From NCBI RefSeq assembly GCF_018139685.1, contig NZ_JAGSPN010000012.1, forward strand, positions 1 to 64,000: 64,000 nt of DNA. The letters run 5' to 3'. Position 1 is the stretch's first letter, and every line of letters begins with the position of its first letter. The notes beneath the pieces are model-generated. The model made no database searches and had not been told where the DNA came from. It saw nothing but the letters and a program-made list of their open reading frames with translations. Shown in pieces: positions 29,115 through 38,707 of this stretch. A program made the position numbers and the translations under genes. The DNA comes from Cognatundibacterium luofuense (GTDB lineage Bacteria; Pseudomonadota; Gammaproteobacteria; Burkholderiales; Burkholderiaceae_D).

Positions 29115-30323
29115 TTATTTCCACAGGCTGCACTTGGACTCCGCTTTGGTGGTGAACGCCTGTTCGCCCGGAATGGTCTGGATCACTTTGTAGTAATCCC
29201 AGGGTTCTTTGGATTCCGATTGTGGTTTCACCTGCATCAGATACATATCCTTGATCACGCTGCCATCGGCGCGCAGATAGCCGTCGCGGATATAAAAGTC
29301 TTTGAACTTCATACTGCGCAACTTGGCCATTACTTTTTCAGGATCATCCGAACCGGCTGCTTTGACCGCATTCAGGTATTGCATGGTGGCGGAGTAATCG
29401 GCTGCCTGCAGGCTGGATGGCATTTTTTTCATCTTTTCGAAATAGCGGCGCGCCCACGCGCGCGCTTCCGGTGTCTGGTTCCAGTACCAGCTGTCGGTCA
29501 GATACATGCCCTGCGTCGCGTTCAGCCCCAGCGAATGGATGTCATTAATGAACATCAGCAAACCAGCCAGCTTCATGGTTTTGGTCACACCGAATTCATT
29601 CGCGGCTTTAACTGCATTGATGGTATCGCCACCGGCATTTGCCAGCCCCAGAATCTGGGCTTTGGATGCCTGTGCCTGTAACAGGAAGGAAGAAAAATCT
29701 GAAGCGGACAAAGGATGTTTGACCGTACCGGACACCGTACCGCCATTCGCTTTGACGACTTTCGCGGTATCCGATTCCAGCGCCGCACCAAACGCATAAT
29801 CCGCAGTCAGGAAATACCAGGACTTACCGCCCTGCTTAACCACCGCAGCGCCAGTACCCTTGGCCAGCGCAACAGTGTCATACGCATAATGCAGCGTATA
29901 TGGCGAGCACTCTTCATTGGTCAGCACTGCAGTACCGGCACCGATAGAAATGAACGGGCGCTTTTTCTCGGCCGAGACTTTAGCCATCGACAAAGCCGCA
30001 CCGGAGTTGGTGCCGCCGATCAGCATATCCACACCTTCGCGGTCAAACCATTCGCGTGCTTTAGATGCAGCGATATCCGCCTTGTTCTGATGGTCGGCTG
30101 TGACCAATTCAATCTTTTTCCCCAGCACATTACCGCCGAAATCCGCAATCGCCATACGGATCGCCTCTGCACCACCCTTACCATCAATATCGGAATACAC
30201 GCCGGATAAGTCGGTGATAAAGCCGATTTTCACCACATCACCGGATACCTGCGCCTGTGTACTGGCATGCACACTGAGCGTGGCCGCGACGGCCAGACTG
30301 ATCACTTTCCATTGCAGTTTCAT
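29115..30323 (-). CDS. livK: Branched-chain amino-acid ABC transporter substrate-binding protein
   Basis: A 402-residue periplasmic type I binding protein. A signal peptide (KLQWKVISLAVAATLSVHA, cleavage near TQA-QV) is followed by VKIGFITDLSGVYSDIDGKGG (about 32-52), characteristic of the HAAT family, and later SWYFLTADYAFGAALE and QVKPQSESKEPWDYYKV. The ATG at 30323 has TGGAG eight bases upstream. It sits between the permease pair and the two ATPase genes. Confidence 0.93.
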   Translation of the reverse strand: MKLQWKVISLAVAATLSVHASTQAQVSGDVVKIGFITDLSGVYSDIDGKGGAEAIRMAIADFGGNVLGKKIELVTADHQNKADIAASKAREWFDREGVDMLIGGTNSGAALSMAKVSAEKKRPFISIGAGTAVLTNEECSPYTLHYAYDTVALAKGTGAAVVKQGGKSWYFLTADYAFGAALESDTAKVVKANGGTVSGTVKHPLSASDFSSFLLQAQASKAQILGLANAGGDTINAVKAANEFGVTKTMKLAGLLMFINDIHSLGLNATQGMYLTDSWYWNQTPEARAWARRYFEKMKKMPSSLQAADYSATMQYLNAVKAAGSDDPEKVMAKLRSMKFKDFYIRDGYLRADGSVIKDMYLMQVKPQSESKEPWDYYKVIQTIPGEQAFTTKAESKCSLWK

Positions 30324-30416
30324 TTGCTGACTCCAGACTGGGTTAAACAAGAATGTGCACAAGCTGTGCGTTATGCACAGTTGCGACAAATCGCAACTGT
30401 TTTGCCATACAGAATT

Positions 30417-31124
30417 TCAGACACCAAGCAACTGATGCAGCACCGGCATTTTTTCGCTCAGCGAAGCTGCACCGAATTGTTCAACAATCTCACCATGCTC
30501 CATCACATAAAAATGGTCGGCCAGCGGTGCAGCGAAACGGAAGTTTTGCTCCACCATCACGATCGTGTAACCCTGCTGCTTCAGGGTGGTAATCATGCGT
30601 GCCAGTGCCTGCACAATCACAGGTGCCAGCCCTTCGGAAATTTCATCCAGCAGCAGCAAACGCGCGCCGGTGCGCAGAATCCGCGCAACTGCCAGCATTT
30701 GTTGTTCCCCGCCGGATAAGCGTGTTCCCTGACTCTGACGGCGTTCGTACAGGTTAGGAAACATTGCATAAATTTCATCAAGTGACATGCCCGCCGTTTC
30801 ACGTGAAACCCGTGGCGGCAATAACAGGTTTTCTTCGGCAGACAATGAGGAAAAAATGCCGCGCTCTTCGGGGCAGTAACCCACGCCAAGATGGGCGATT
30901 TTGTGTGCAGGCAAATGAATGGCTTCCTGACCGTGGATACGTACCGATCCACTGCGGCGGCCGGTCAGCCCCATCACAGCACGTAAGCTGGTGGTACGAC
31001 CCGCGCCATTGCGGCCGAGCAGGGTCACGACTTGTCCAGCTTCGACTTGCAGATTCACGCCGTGCAGAATATGCGATTCGCCATACCAGGCTTGCAGATC
31101 GCGGATTTCCAGTGCGTAGCTCAT
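30417..31124 (-). CDS. livF: Branched-chain amino-acid ABC transporter ATPase LivF-like
   Basis: A 235-residue ABC ATPase. The Walker A motif reads GRNGAGRTT, with Arg where Lys is usual; this variant is known in LivF homologues of betaproteobacteria, but it is worth noting. The ABC signature is LSGGEQQMLAVARIL and Walker B is LLLLDEISEGLAP. It overlaps the livG stop by four bases. Codons for VSRETAG create a parS-like 14-mer at 30796-30809. Confidence 0.92.
   Translation of the reverse strand: MSYALEIRDLQAWYGESHILHGVNLQVEAGQVVTLLGRNGAGRTTSLRAVMGLTGRRSGSVRIHGQEAIHLPAHKIAHLGVGYCPEERGIFSSLSAEENLLLPPRVSRETAGMSLDEIYAMFPNLYERRQSQGTRLSGGEQQMLAVARILRTGARLLLLDEISEGLAPVIVQALARMITTLKQQGYTIVMVEQNFRFAAPLADHFYVMEHGEIVEQFGAASLSEKMPVLHQLLGV
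30795..30810. other. parS: parS-like sequence inside livF
   Basis: The 14-bp core GTTTCACGTGAAAC is intact and the outermost base on each side differs from consensus. It lies about 5 kb from the strong parS pair. Confidence 0.5.
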
Positions 31125-31894
31125 CCGTGCGCTCCCTGCAATTCAGCATCGCTGCTGCCCATATACGCTTCCATCACACGCGGATCTGACGACACCTCGG
31201 CATAACTGCCTTCCGCCAGTAATGCGCCGCGCTGCAATACCGAGATACGGTCACAAATGCCGGAAACGACCTGCATATTGTGTTCCACCATCAGGATGGT
31301 ACGACCGGCAGAAACACGTTGTATCAGCTCAGTCACGCGGTGTACGTCTTCATGGCCCATGCCTTGCGTCGGCTCATCGAGCAGCATCAGTTCCGGCTCC
31401 ATCGCCAGCGTGGTGGCAATTTCCAGTGCCCGCTTACGGCCATACGGTAAGTCCACCGTTTTCACATCGGCCAGTGCGGCCAGATCCACCGTTTCCAGCA
31501 ATGCCATCGCCTGTGCATCCCATTGCTTCAACACACGGTCGCTGCGCCAGAACTGAAAACTGCTGCCGAAGCGGCGCTGCAAACCGATGCGCACATTCTC
31601 CAGCACACTCAGATGCGGAAAGACGGCAGAAATCTGAAACGAACGGATGATGCCCAGCCGCGCCACCTGTACCGGTGTCAGCTTCGTGATATCGCGCCCA
31701 TTGAACAGAATCTGACCGGAAGTCGGCGCCAGAAAGCGGGTCAGTAAATTAAAGCAGGTAGTTTTACCAGCCCCGTTGGGGCCGATCAGCGCATGGATAT
31801 GTCCGCGCCGGACTTGCAGATTGACTTCACTGACGGCGGTGAATCCTTTGAATTCACGCGTCAACAGACGGGTTTCCAGGATGACGTCGGTCAT
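31121..31894 (-). CDS. livG: Branched-chain amino-acid ABC transporter ATPase LivG-like
   Basis: A 257-residue ABC ATPase. Walker A is GPNGAGKTTCFNLLTRF (about 38-54), with the normal Lys. The typical LivG insert includes VARLGIIRSFQISAVFPHLSV. The signature is degenerate (VDLPYGRKRALEIATTLAM) as usual in LivG, and Walker B is LMLLDEPTQGMG. It is the first gene of the livGF pair. About 270 bases upstream of it are gene-free. Confidence 0.93.
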   Translation of the reverse strand: MTDVILETRLLTREFKGFTAVSEVNLQVRRGHIHALIGPNGAGKTTCFNLLTRFLAPTSGQILFNGRDITKLTPVQVARLGIIRSFQISAVFPHLSVLENVRIGLQRRFGSSFQFWRSDRVLKQWDAQAMALLETVDLAALADVKTVDLPYGRKRALEIATTLAMEPELMLLDEPTQGMGHEDVHRVTELIQRVSAGRTILMVEHNMQVVSGICDRISVLQRGALLAEGSYAEVSSDPRVMEAYMGSSDAELQGAHG

Positions 31895-32167
31895 CTTGTC
31901 TCCTTGTTGCGAACCACGAATGACAGCACTGCGCAGCGCTCACACATTCCCAGTGCCTACCCACAACAATCACTCTCTGCGGAGTGTTCTGCATCCCGCT
32001 TCACACGGTAATGCCGTTTTTTGAAGTTTGAAACCTGAAGCTGGATAACACGCCATCTGCTGACAACGTAAAGACCTGCAGACCAGACGGCGTTGTAAAA
32101 CATCTCTGTTGATTATCCGGCATGTCACGGCATGCCGGTGCTGGTATTGCGTCAGAAACAACAATTT

Positions 32168-33802
32168 CTACGAAGCTGACAACGCATCCTGCAACATCAT
32201 TTGTGCCGCTTTCTCGGCAATCATCAGTGTCGGTGAATTGGTGTTACCTGATGTAATCCGCGGCATGACCGATGCATCCGCAATCCGTAATCCGCTCAGA
32301 CCACGTACCCGCAAACGGCTGTCGGTCACTGCCTGTTCATCCTCTGCTTTGCCCATCCGGCAGGTACCGGACGGATGGAAAATGGTCGTGCCGATATCAC
32401 CGGCAGCGTGCTGCAATTCCTGTTCGCTCTGGCAATGTAATCCGGGTCTAACTTCCTCCGGCTGATAGGCTTGCAATGCCGGTGCAGCAACAATGCGGCG
32501 CGTCAGACGCAAAGCCTGTGCTGCGACCTGCAGGTCATAGTCGGTACTCAGATAATTCGGTGCAATCTGCGGAGCCTGTTGCGGATCAGGACTACTGATC
32601 TGCACACTGCCGCGTGAGGTCGGACGCAAATGGCAGACGCTGGCTGTGAAGGCCGGAAACGGATGTAAAGGATCGCCGAATTTATCCAGCGATAAAGGCT
32701 GCACATGGTATTGCAGATCCGGTGTCGCCACCGATGCATCCGAACGGGTGAACAAACCCAGTTGTGACGGCGCCATTGCCATCGGGCCGCTCTGGCGCAG
32801 CAGATATTCCAGGCCAATTGCCGCTTTATTCCACCAGTGCTGCGTTAAGCCGTTCAGGGTAGGTACGCCCTGCACTTTATACACAGAACGCAATTGCAAA
32901 TGATCCTGCAGGTTTTGCCCGACGCCGGACAGCGTATGCAGCGGCGTAACACCAGCCGCCTGCAGGTGCGCCGGATCACCGATACCGGATAATTGCAGCA
33001 AGGCCGGACTGCCGACCGCACCTGCCGCCAGCACAGTTTCGCGTCTGGCCTGCGCCTGCCAGCGCGTACCACCGCCGGTGAACTGAACGCCGGTACAGCG
33101 GCGCGTATCGTTCACATCGTCAAACAATAAACGTTCCGCCTGACAGCCAGTCATAATGGTCAGATTCGGCCGGCGCGATGCTTCGCGCAGATACGCTTTG
33201 GTGGTATTCCAGCGTATGCCGCGTTTCTGGTTCACCTCAAAATACGCACTGCCTTCGTTATCGCCACGGTTAAAGTCTTCTGTGTACGGAATACCGGTTT
33301 CAGCTGCCGCAGCACGGAAAGCATCGAGAATTTTCCATGACAGGCGCTGCTTTTCCACGCGCCACGGGCCACCGCTGCCATGCCAGCGGTCTTCACCACC
33401 GTGATAATCTTCACTGAGGCGGAACCATTCCAGCACTTTGTCCCAGCGCCAGCTGTCATCGCCGCATTCATCCGCCCAGTGGTCGTAATCACTGGCCTGC
33501 CCGCGCATATAAATCATGCCGTTAATCGATGAGCAGCCACCCAGCACTTTACCGCGCGGATATAACAAACTGCGCCCGTGTAAACCTTGTTCAGCAGCGG
33601 TGCGGTACATCCAGTCCGTGCGCGGATTGTTAATGCAGTACAGGTAGCCAACCGGCACATGTATCCACAGATAATCATCCTTACCACCCGCTTCGATGAG
33701 CAATACTTCATGCTGCGGACTGGCGGATAAACGATGCGCCAGCGCACAGCCGGCGGTACCGCCACCAACCACAATAAAATCATAGATTCCGGCAGACTGC
33801 AT
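32168..33802 (-). CDS. GMC family FAD oxidoreductase (choline dehydrogenase-like)
   Basis: A 544-residue flavoenzyme of the glucose-methanol-choline family. The FAD motif FIVVGGGTAGCALAHRLS lies at the N-terminus, followed by LEA-like LLIEAGGKDD and the GMC signature PRGKVLGGCSSINGMIYMRG (about 78-97). A second signature, GAVGSPALLQLSGIGD, and the C-terminal catalytic region HPSGTCRMG (His), then GNTNSPTLMIAEKAA, are present. It oxidises an alcohol to an aldehyde, with unknown substrate. The ATG at 33802 has GGGAG eight bases upstream. No betaine genes (betB, betI) are adjacent, so a choline role is not supported. Confidence 0.9.
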   Translation of the reverse strand: MQSAGIYDFIVVGGGTAGCALAHRLSASPQHEVLLIEAGGKDDYLWIHVPVGYLYCINNPRTDWMYRTAAEQGLHGRSLLYPRGKVLGGCSSINGMIYMRGQASDYDHWADECGDDSWRWDKVLEWFRLSEDYHGGEDRWHGSGGPWRVEKQRLSWKILDAFRAAAAETGIPYTEDFNRGDNEGSAYFEVNQKRGIRWNTTKAYLREASRRPNLTIMTGCQAERLLFDDVNDTRRCTGVQFTGGGTRWQAQARRETVLAAGAVGSPALLQLSGIGDPAHLQAAGVTPLHTLSGVGQNLQDHLQLRSVYKVQGVPTLNGLTQHWWNKAAIGLEYLLRQSGPMAMAPSQLGLFTRSDASVATPDLQYHVQPLSLDKFGDPLHPFPAFTASVCHLRPTSRGSVQISSPDPQQAPQIAPNYLSTDYDLQVAAQALRLTRRIVAAPALQAYQPEEVRPGLHCQSEQELQHAAGDIGTTIFHPSGTCRMGKAEDEQAVTDSRLRVRGLSGLRIADASVMPRITSGNTNSPTLMIAEKAAQMMLQDALSAS

Positions 33803-33821
33803 ACAGTAATCTCCCATTGCT

Positions 33822-34856
33822 TCAGGACGACGGATGCATCAGTTGCTGCACCAGTTCTGCTGCTGACAATCGCTGACAACGGGCGACACCCTGCCCCGCC
33901 CACAAGGACATCAGCTCCGGATTGTCATGACGTGCCGCCTCGGCGCGAATCGCCGTGGTCAGCGCATTCTGTACCGGATAAGCCGGAACCCGATCCGCAT
34001 GTTTATCCAGTAAACGCATCAGCCGGTTATCCAGCCCGCGTGCCAGACGTCCTGATATCGCACGGGTTTGCCGTGTGGTATCGCTGCTGGCTGCAAGTAA
34101 GCGTTCTTTATACACTTCCGGAATACCGGATTCATGACAACACAGAAACGCCGTTCCCAGCTGCGCCAGCGCCGCGCCTTCAGCACGAATCCGGGCAATA
34201 TCCTGCGCCGACATCAGGCCACCGGCAGCAATCAGCGGTATGTGCATATGCGGCAGACACTGTGCCAGTAACTCGTGCAAGCCCAGCGTTGCGGCTTCCT
34301 GCTGTCCGATAAAAGTACCGCGATGCCCGCCTGCCTCCGTACCTTGCAGACACACGGCATCCGCACCCATAGTCTGCCAGACCTGGGCTTCTGCCAGCGT
34401 CGTGGCTGTTCCCACCACCAGAATGCCGGCATCATGCAAACGCTGAATCTGACTGCCATGCAGCACATCAAAGGTAAAACTGGCAACGGCTGGTCGGGCG
34501 GTAATCACGGCTTCCAGCTGCTCTTCAAAATCCAGACACCAGCGCGCCGGTACCGGTACGCTGTCCCAGCCCAGCTCATGACAAAACGGCCGCAATACGG
34601 CGCGCGCGGCCTCGACTTCTTCCTCCGCAGGACGCGGGCGACTGAGGACAAACAAATTAATGGCGAAGGGTTTATCCGTCAGGCGACGAATCAGTTCTGC
34701 CTGTTCGATAATTGCCAGCGGTGGCAGTAATGCCGCTGCCAGCGAACCCAGCCCGCCGGCCGCAGAAACAGCCGCGACCAGTTCCGGTGTGGTTGCACCA
34801 CCCGCCATCGGTGCCTGAATCAGCGGCAGCGGGCACAGCGAAAGAAAGTCCTGCAT
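33822..34856 (-). CDS. Nitronate monooxygenase family protein
   Basis: A 344-residue FMN TIM-barrel enzyme of the nitronate monooxygenase (2-nitropropane dioxygenase) family. It starts PLIQAPMAGGATTPELVAAV. The middle contains DAVCLQGTEAGGHRGTF (the GxEAGGHxG signature) and PLIAAGGLM, then AQLGTAFLCCHESGI. The physiological substrate is probably propionate-3-nitronate or similar reactive nitronates (family knowledge). It ends 19 bases before the GMC gene start and is probably co-transcribed with it. Confidence 0.88.
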   Translation of the reverse strand: MQDFLSLCPLPLIQAPMAGGATTPELVAAVSAAGGLGSLAAALLPPLAIIEQAELIRRLTDKPFAINLFVLSRPRPAEEEVEAARAVLRPFCHELGWDSVPVPARWCLDFEEQLEAVITARPAVASFTFDVLHGSQIQRLHDAGILVVGTATTLAEAQVWQTMGADAVCLQGTEAGGHRGTFIGQQEAATLGLHELLAQCLPHMHIPLIAAGGLMSAQDIARIRAEGAALAQLGTAFLCCHESGIPEVYKERLLAASSDTTRQTRAISGRLARGLDNRLMRLLDKHADRVPAYPVQNALTTAIRAEAARHDNPELMSLWAGQGVARCQRLSAAELVQQLMHPSS

Positions 34857-34872
34857 GATGTCTCCGTATTGT

Positions 34873-35143
34873 TAGAACTCATTTCATAAATACCCGCGAG
34901 ATGCGTTTGTCTCATAGCGCGGGCTGGCAAGGCGGACAAGGCAGTGAATAGCGGTGCTATTCACAACGCGTCCAACGCTGTCCAGCGTGCGCTATGAGGC
35001 AAACCCTCCGGGAATGGAGGTGCCGGGCGCATTGCTTTGTTGCGTCGCTTGCACAGGCACCAGCCTGTGCTGCGCAACGGCGCCGCGCACTGCATCCCGG
35101 CACCTCGCGTTCGCACTCGTGGCTATTTATGAAATGAGTTCTA
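34873..35143. repeat. Composite palindromic element with 20-bp terminal inverted repeats
   Basis: Perfect 20-bp ends TAGAACTCATTTCATAAATA (34873-34892) and its complement (35124-35143) enclose two large internal hairpins. The first (about 34904-35003) pairs GTTTGTCTCATAGCGC with GCGCTATGAGGCAAAC around GTGAATAGC-GGT-GCTATTCAC. The second (about 35012-35110) pairs GAGGTGCCGGG with CCCGGCACCTC around CACAGGC-ACCA-GCCTGTG. It contains no open frame of note. It has MITE-like or REP-type design; the ends begin and finish with TA, which could be a target duplication. Confidence 0.85.
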
Positions 35144-35178
35144 GAATTGTGCTTAAGCCATGCAAACGACAAGAACAA

Positions 35179-36666
35179 TTACTTCGCCACCGGCATCGTA
35201 AATTCCGCCCCTTTTGCGATGCTGTCCGGCCAGCGCTGCATGACCGATTTATAGCGGGTATAAAAGCGCACACCGTCTTCGCCGTAAGCATGCAAATCAC
35301 CGAACAGCGAGCGTTTCCAGCCACCGAAAGAATGCCATGCCATCGGCACCGGAATCGGGACATTCACACCCACCATACCGACCTGTACGCGGCGGCTGAA
35401 TTCGCGTGCTGTATTGCCGTCAGAGGTAAATAAAGAAACGCCGTTACCAAACTCGTGACGGTTAATCAGTTCCAGTGCAGCGGCAAAATCCGGTACACGT
35501 ACCACGCACAATACCGGTCCGAAAATTTCTTCACGGTGGATGGTCATGCCTTCTCTGACATGATCAAACAAGGTGCCGCCGAGGAAAAATCCCTGCTCAT
35601 GTCCTGCGACAGTCAGTTCACTGCCATCGACCAGACATTGCGCACCTTCATCTTTTCCTTTCTGAATATACGACTTAATTTTTTCTTTATGTGCTGCGGT
35701 AATGACTGGCCCCATCTCGGATTGTTCATCCATACCGTTACCGATCCGTAAGGCTTTTACACGCGGAATCAGTGCCTGTACCAGATCATCTGCGACAGCG
35801 CCGACAGCCACGGCCACCGAGATCGCCATACAGCGTTCACCGGCGGAACCGTAAGCTGCGCCCATCAGTGCATCAACTGCCTGCTCCAGATTTGCGTCCG
35901 GCATCACGACCAGATGATTTTTTGCACCACCGAGCGCCTGCACCCGTTTTCCGTGACCTGTTCCTTCTGAATAAATATATTCAGCAATCGGCGTGGAGCC
36001 GACGAAGGATAAAGCTGCCACCTGCGGATGACTGATTAAACGATCGACTGCCGTTTTATCACCCTGCACTACGTTGAACACACCGTCCGGTAAGCCAGCC
36101 TGTTTCAGCAAGCGGGCAATCAGCAAAGAACAGGAAGGATCGCGTTCAGACGGTTTCAGGATAAAGCTGTTACCGGTGGCCAGCGCCAGCGGTGCCATCC
36201 ACATCGGTACCATGAAAGGAAAATTGAACGGCGTGATACCCGCCGTCACACCCAGCGGCTGACGCAGATTGTAGTTATCAATGCCACCGCCGATATTGTC
36301 GGAAAACTGGGTTTTCAGCAGTTGCGGCATACCGCAGGCAAACTCCACCACTTCAATGCCGCGTGTCACTTCACCCATTGCATCGGAAAACACTTTGCCG
36401 TGTTCTGCCGTAATCAGTGCCGCAATCTCGCGGTGATGCTGATCGAGTAATTCTTTAAAGCGGAACATCACCCGTGCACGACGCAGCGGCGCGGTTTCAG
36501 CCCATTCCGGTGCGGCAGCAGCAGCGGCGGCAATCGCCTGATCAACGATGGCGTTGTCTGCCAGCACCACCTGTTCTGTCAACTGACCGGTGGCCGGGTT
36601 ATACACAGGCTGGCTGCGGCTGCCTTCCGGTACCAGGGTTTGTCCGTTAATCCAGTGTCCTATCAT
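35179..36666 (-). CDS. mmsA: CoA-acylating methylmalonate-semialdehyde dehydrogenase
   Basis: A 495-residue aldehyde dehydrogenase of the MmsA class, which converts methylmalonate semialdehyde to propionyl-CoA in valine and inositol breakdown. It starts [39 protein letters not shown] is the class hallmark, and the catalytic Cys lies in [15 protein letters not shown]. Catalytic Glu is replaced as in the class. The ATG at 36666 is preceded by AAGGAGAACTCGG. No mmsB is adjacent. A LysR gene diverges 127 bases away and probably controls it. Confidence 0.93.
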   Translation of the reverse strand: MIGHWINGQTLVPEGSRSQPVYNPATGQLTEQVVLADNAIVDQAIAAAAAAAPEWAETAPLRRARVMFRFKELLDQHHREIAALITAEHGKVFSDAMGEVTRGIEVVEFACGMPQLLKTQFSDNIGGGIDNYNLRQPLGVTAGITPFNFPFMVPMWMAPLALATGNSFILKPSERDPSCSLLIARLLKQAGLPDGVFNVVQGDKTAVDRLISHPQVAALSFVGSTPIAEYIYSEGTGHGKRVQALGGAKNHLVVMPDANLEQAVDALMGAAYGSAGERCMAISVAVAVGAVADDLVQALIPRVKALRIGNGMDEQSEMGPVITAAHKEKIKSYIQKGKDEGAQCLVDGSELTVAGHEQGFFLGGTLFDHVREGMTIHREEIFGPVLCVVRVPDFAAALELINRHEFGNGVSLFTSDGNTAREFSRRVQVGMVGVNVPIPVPMAWHSFGGWKRSLFGDLHAYGEDGVRFYTRYKSVMQRWPDSIAKGAEFTMPVAK

Positions 36667-36793
36667 CCGAGTTCTCCTTGCTGTAATCCGGTTGAGCTTA
36701 CGCAAAGGCTTAACAGAAATCCAATCAGTCTTTATCAACGAACATATAAAACATGCTTATAATTACCAAAAAGATACTTTTAACAGGATAACA

Positions 36794-37702
36794 ATGGATC
36801 TGATTCAGTTACGTGCTTTTGCCGCCGTCGCCCGTGAAGGCAATCTGACCCGTGCAGCGGAAAAACTGCATGTAACCCAGCCAGCCGTCAGTCTGCAACT
36901 GAAGGCGCTGCAGGAAGAATTGCAATTGCAGTTATTCACACGCGGCGGCAGTGGCATGACGCTGACAGAACACGGTGCGAAATTACAACCGTTCGCCGAA
37001 CGGGCACTGGCCAGCGCGCAGGAATTCCGTCAGGCGGCGCTGGCGCTGTGCTCCACTGTTTCCGGTGAACTGGCGATCGGCACCATCCTCGATCCGGAAT
37101 TCACACGGCTGGGCATGTTCCTGAAACGGCTGGTGGAAAGTTATCCGCAGTTATCCACAAGACTGCAGCACGGCATGTCAGGTCAGGTGCTGCAAGCCCT
37201 GCGTCAGGGTCAGCTGGATGTTGGTTTTTATCTCGGTGAATTACCTGTGGATTGCGCTGAGGCTATCCACAGCGTGACGCTGACACAATTCACTTACCGT
37301 GTGCTGGCGCCGGCTGGCTGGCAACAACGGGTGCAGGGCAAAAACTGGGAACAACTGGCGCAATTGCCGTGGATATGGACACCGCCCGAGTCAGTGCATT
37401 CACGTCTGCTGTTACCGATTTTTGAGCAAGCCGGTGTACAACCGCAGCAGGTCGCACTGGTTGATCAGGAACCCAGCATGCTGGATCTGGTGAAATCCGG
37501 TGTCGGACTGAGTTTAATCCGCGAATCGATCGCAGTGCGCGAAGCACAAACCCATGATCTGGTGATTGCCGACAGCGTGAGCCTGCAAACCGGTATGCAC
37601 TTCATTTGCGACCGTAAGCGAGCCGAAGAACCCGTGATCGCTGCGGCGCTGCATCTGATTCAGCAATGCTGGCAGGGCATGACCAGTTTGCCGGATCTGT
37701 GA
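36794..37702 (+). CDS. LysR family regulator, divergent from mmsA
   Basis: A 302-residue LysR-type regulator. The HTH (about 5-60) reads LIQLRAFAAVAREGNLTRAA, EKLHVTQPAVSLQLKAL, and the effector domain follows from about 90. The ATG at 36794 has AGGA upstream and a possible -10 TATAAT at 36758-36763. Longer frames reach into mmsA and are rejected. The effector is unknown; the divergent layout suggests control of the mmsA gene, since LysR proteins commonly act on divergent neighbours. Several TTATCCACA-like words fall inside the coding sequence. Confidence 0.92.
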   Translation: MDLIQLRAFAAVAREGNLTRAAEKLHVTQPAVSLQLKALQEELQLQLFTRGGSGMTLTEHGAKLQPFAERALASAQEFRQAALALCSTVSGELAIGTILDPEFTRLGMFLKRLVESYPQLSTRLQHGMSGQVLQALRQGQLDVGFYLGELPVDCAEAIHSVTLTQFTYRVLAPAGWQQRVQGKNWEQLAQLPWIWTPPESVHSRLLLPIFEQAGVQPQQVALVDQEPSMLDLVKSGVGLSLIRESIAVREAQTHDLVIADSVSLQTGMHFICDRKRAEEPVIAAALHLIQQCWQGMTSLPDL

Positions 37703-37903
37703 CAGTGTCTGTTCCTGCTAACAAAATAAGATTGTGACTGTGGCGAACTGGTACAGAAATCACACTGCCATGATTCCCCGCAGCAATGCAAATCGCATAC
37801 GCCGTTATAATAATTGCCCGCTTCCGGCATGCTGTTGCACGCTGAGCGGCCATACCACGTCGCGCAGTCTGCTGTTCACCGTTACTCAACCATCAGGTTT
37901 ACC

Positions 37904-38635
37904 GTGCTGAAAGTATTGTCGATTCCCTTCATTGCCGCTTCCTTATTCGCCAGTGCCGCAGCGCAGGCGCAAAGCATACAACTGTATATTCAGGAATATG
38001 GCCCGTTCACCCACACCGACCCGCAAAGCGGTGAAATCAAAGGTTTTCTGACAGAAAAAGTCGCAGAAATCATGAAGCGTGCAAAGGAAACACCGGTATT
38101 CACCAGTACATCGCTGGCACGCGGCCTGAACTCGGCAATGACAGAATCAAACGCCTGCCTGTTCGGTTTCCGCCGTACACAGGAACGGGAAAAGTTTTTT
38201 AACTGGGTTGGCCCGCTGACAACGGATACCTGGGTACTGTACAAACGCCGTGATGATCAGCGGGTGCTGAAACAGTTTGAAGATGCAAAGACATACAGCA
38301 TCGGTTCCTACAAAAATGCCGCAACCGGTTTACAACTGACAGAACAGGGCTACAACATCCAGTTCGCCAGCACCGATGAAGACAATCCGCGTCTGCTGAT
38401 CAACAAACGCATCGATTACTGGATCGTATCGGAATCGCACGGTATGTTTCTGGCGCAGCAGCAAGGCTTCGGCAATGATATTGCCCGTGCCGTCAAATAC
38501 CGCCAGATCGAGTTATACATGCTGTGTTATCCCGGTATGGATAAGCAGCGTATCGACAACTTTAACCGGATTAACAAAGAGCTGGACCACGAAGGTCTGA
38601 CCGAAAAACTGCAGCGTAAATACGGCATACGCTGA
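37904..38635 (+). CDS. Periplasmic solute-binding protein, SBP_bac_3 type
   Basis: A 243-residue exported protein starting at a GTG. A signal peptide (LKVLSIPFIAASLFASAAA, cleavage near AQA-QS) is followed by IQLYIQEYGPFTHTDPQSGE, with GFLTEKVAEIMKRAKE (about 39-54) and then CLFGFRRTQEREKFFNWVGP, the pattern of orphan amino-acid-like binding proteins. No permease or ATPase genes are adjacent, so it may serve a distant transporter or a sensory role. Confidence 0.82.
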   Translation: MLKVLSIPFIAASLFASAAAQAQSIQLYIQEYGPFTHTDPQSGEIKGFLTEKVAEIMKRAKETPVFTSTSLARGLNSAMTESNACLFGFRRTQEREKFFNWVGPLTTDTWVLYKRRDDQRVLKQFEDAKTYSIGSYKNAATGLQLTEQGYNIQFASTDEDNPRLLINKRIDYWIVSESHGMFLAQQQGFGNDIARAVKYRQIELYMLCYPGMDKQRIDNFNRINKELDHEGLTEKLQRKYGIR

Positions 38636-38707
38636 GTTTTTTCTTTGTCCCGTGAGCCGCATTTTGTACAATGCCGCCCTGACATTCTCTCTGAACGAAA
38701 GATCACT

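Noticed and set aside
32168-33802. The GMC gene as betA of a betaine pathway.
   Set aside because: No betB, betI or choline transporter is adjacent, and GMC substrate specificity cannot be read from sequence.
37140-37280. TTATCCACA-like words in the LysR gene as an origin.
   Set aside because: They lie in coding sequence and are explained by codons. Single boxes like these occur throughout the window, and no AT-rich element accompanies them.
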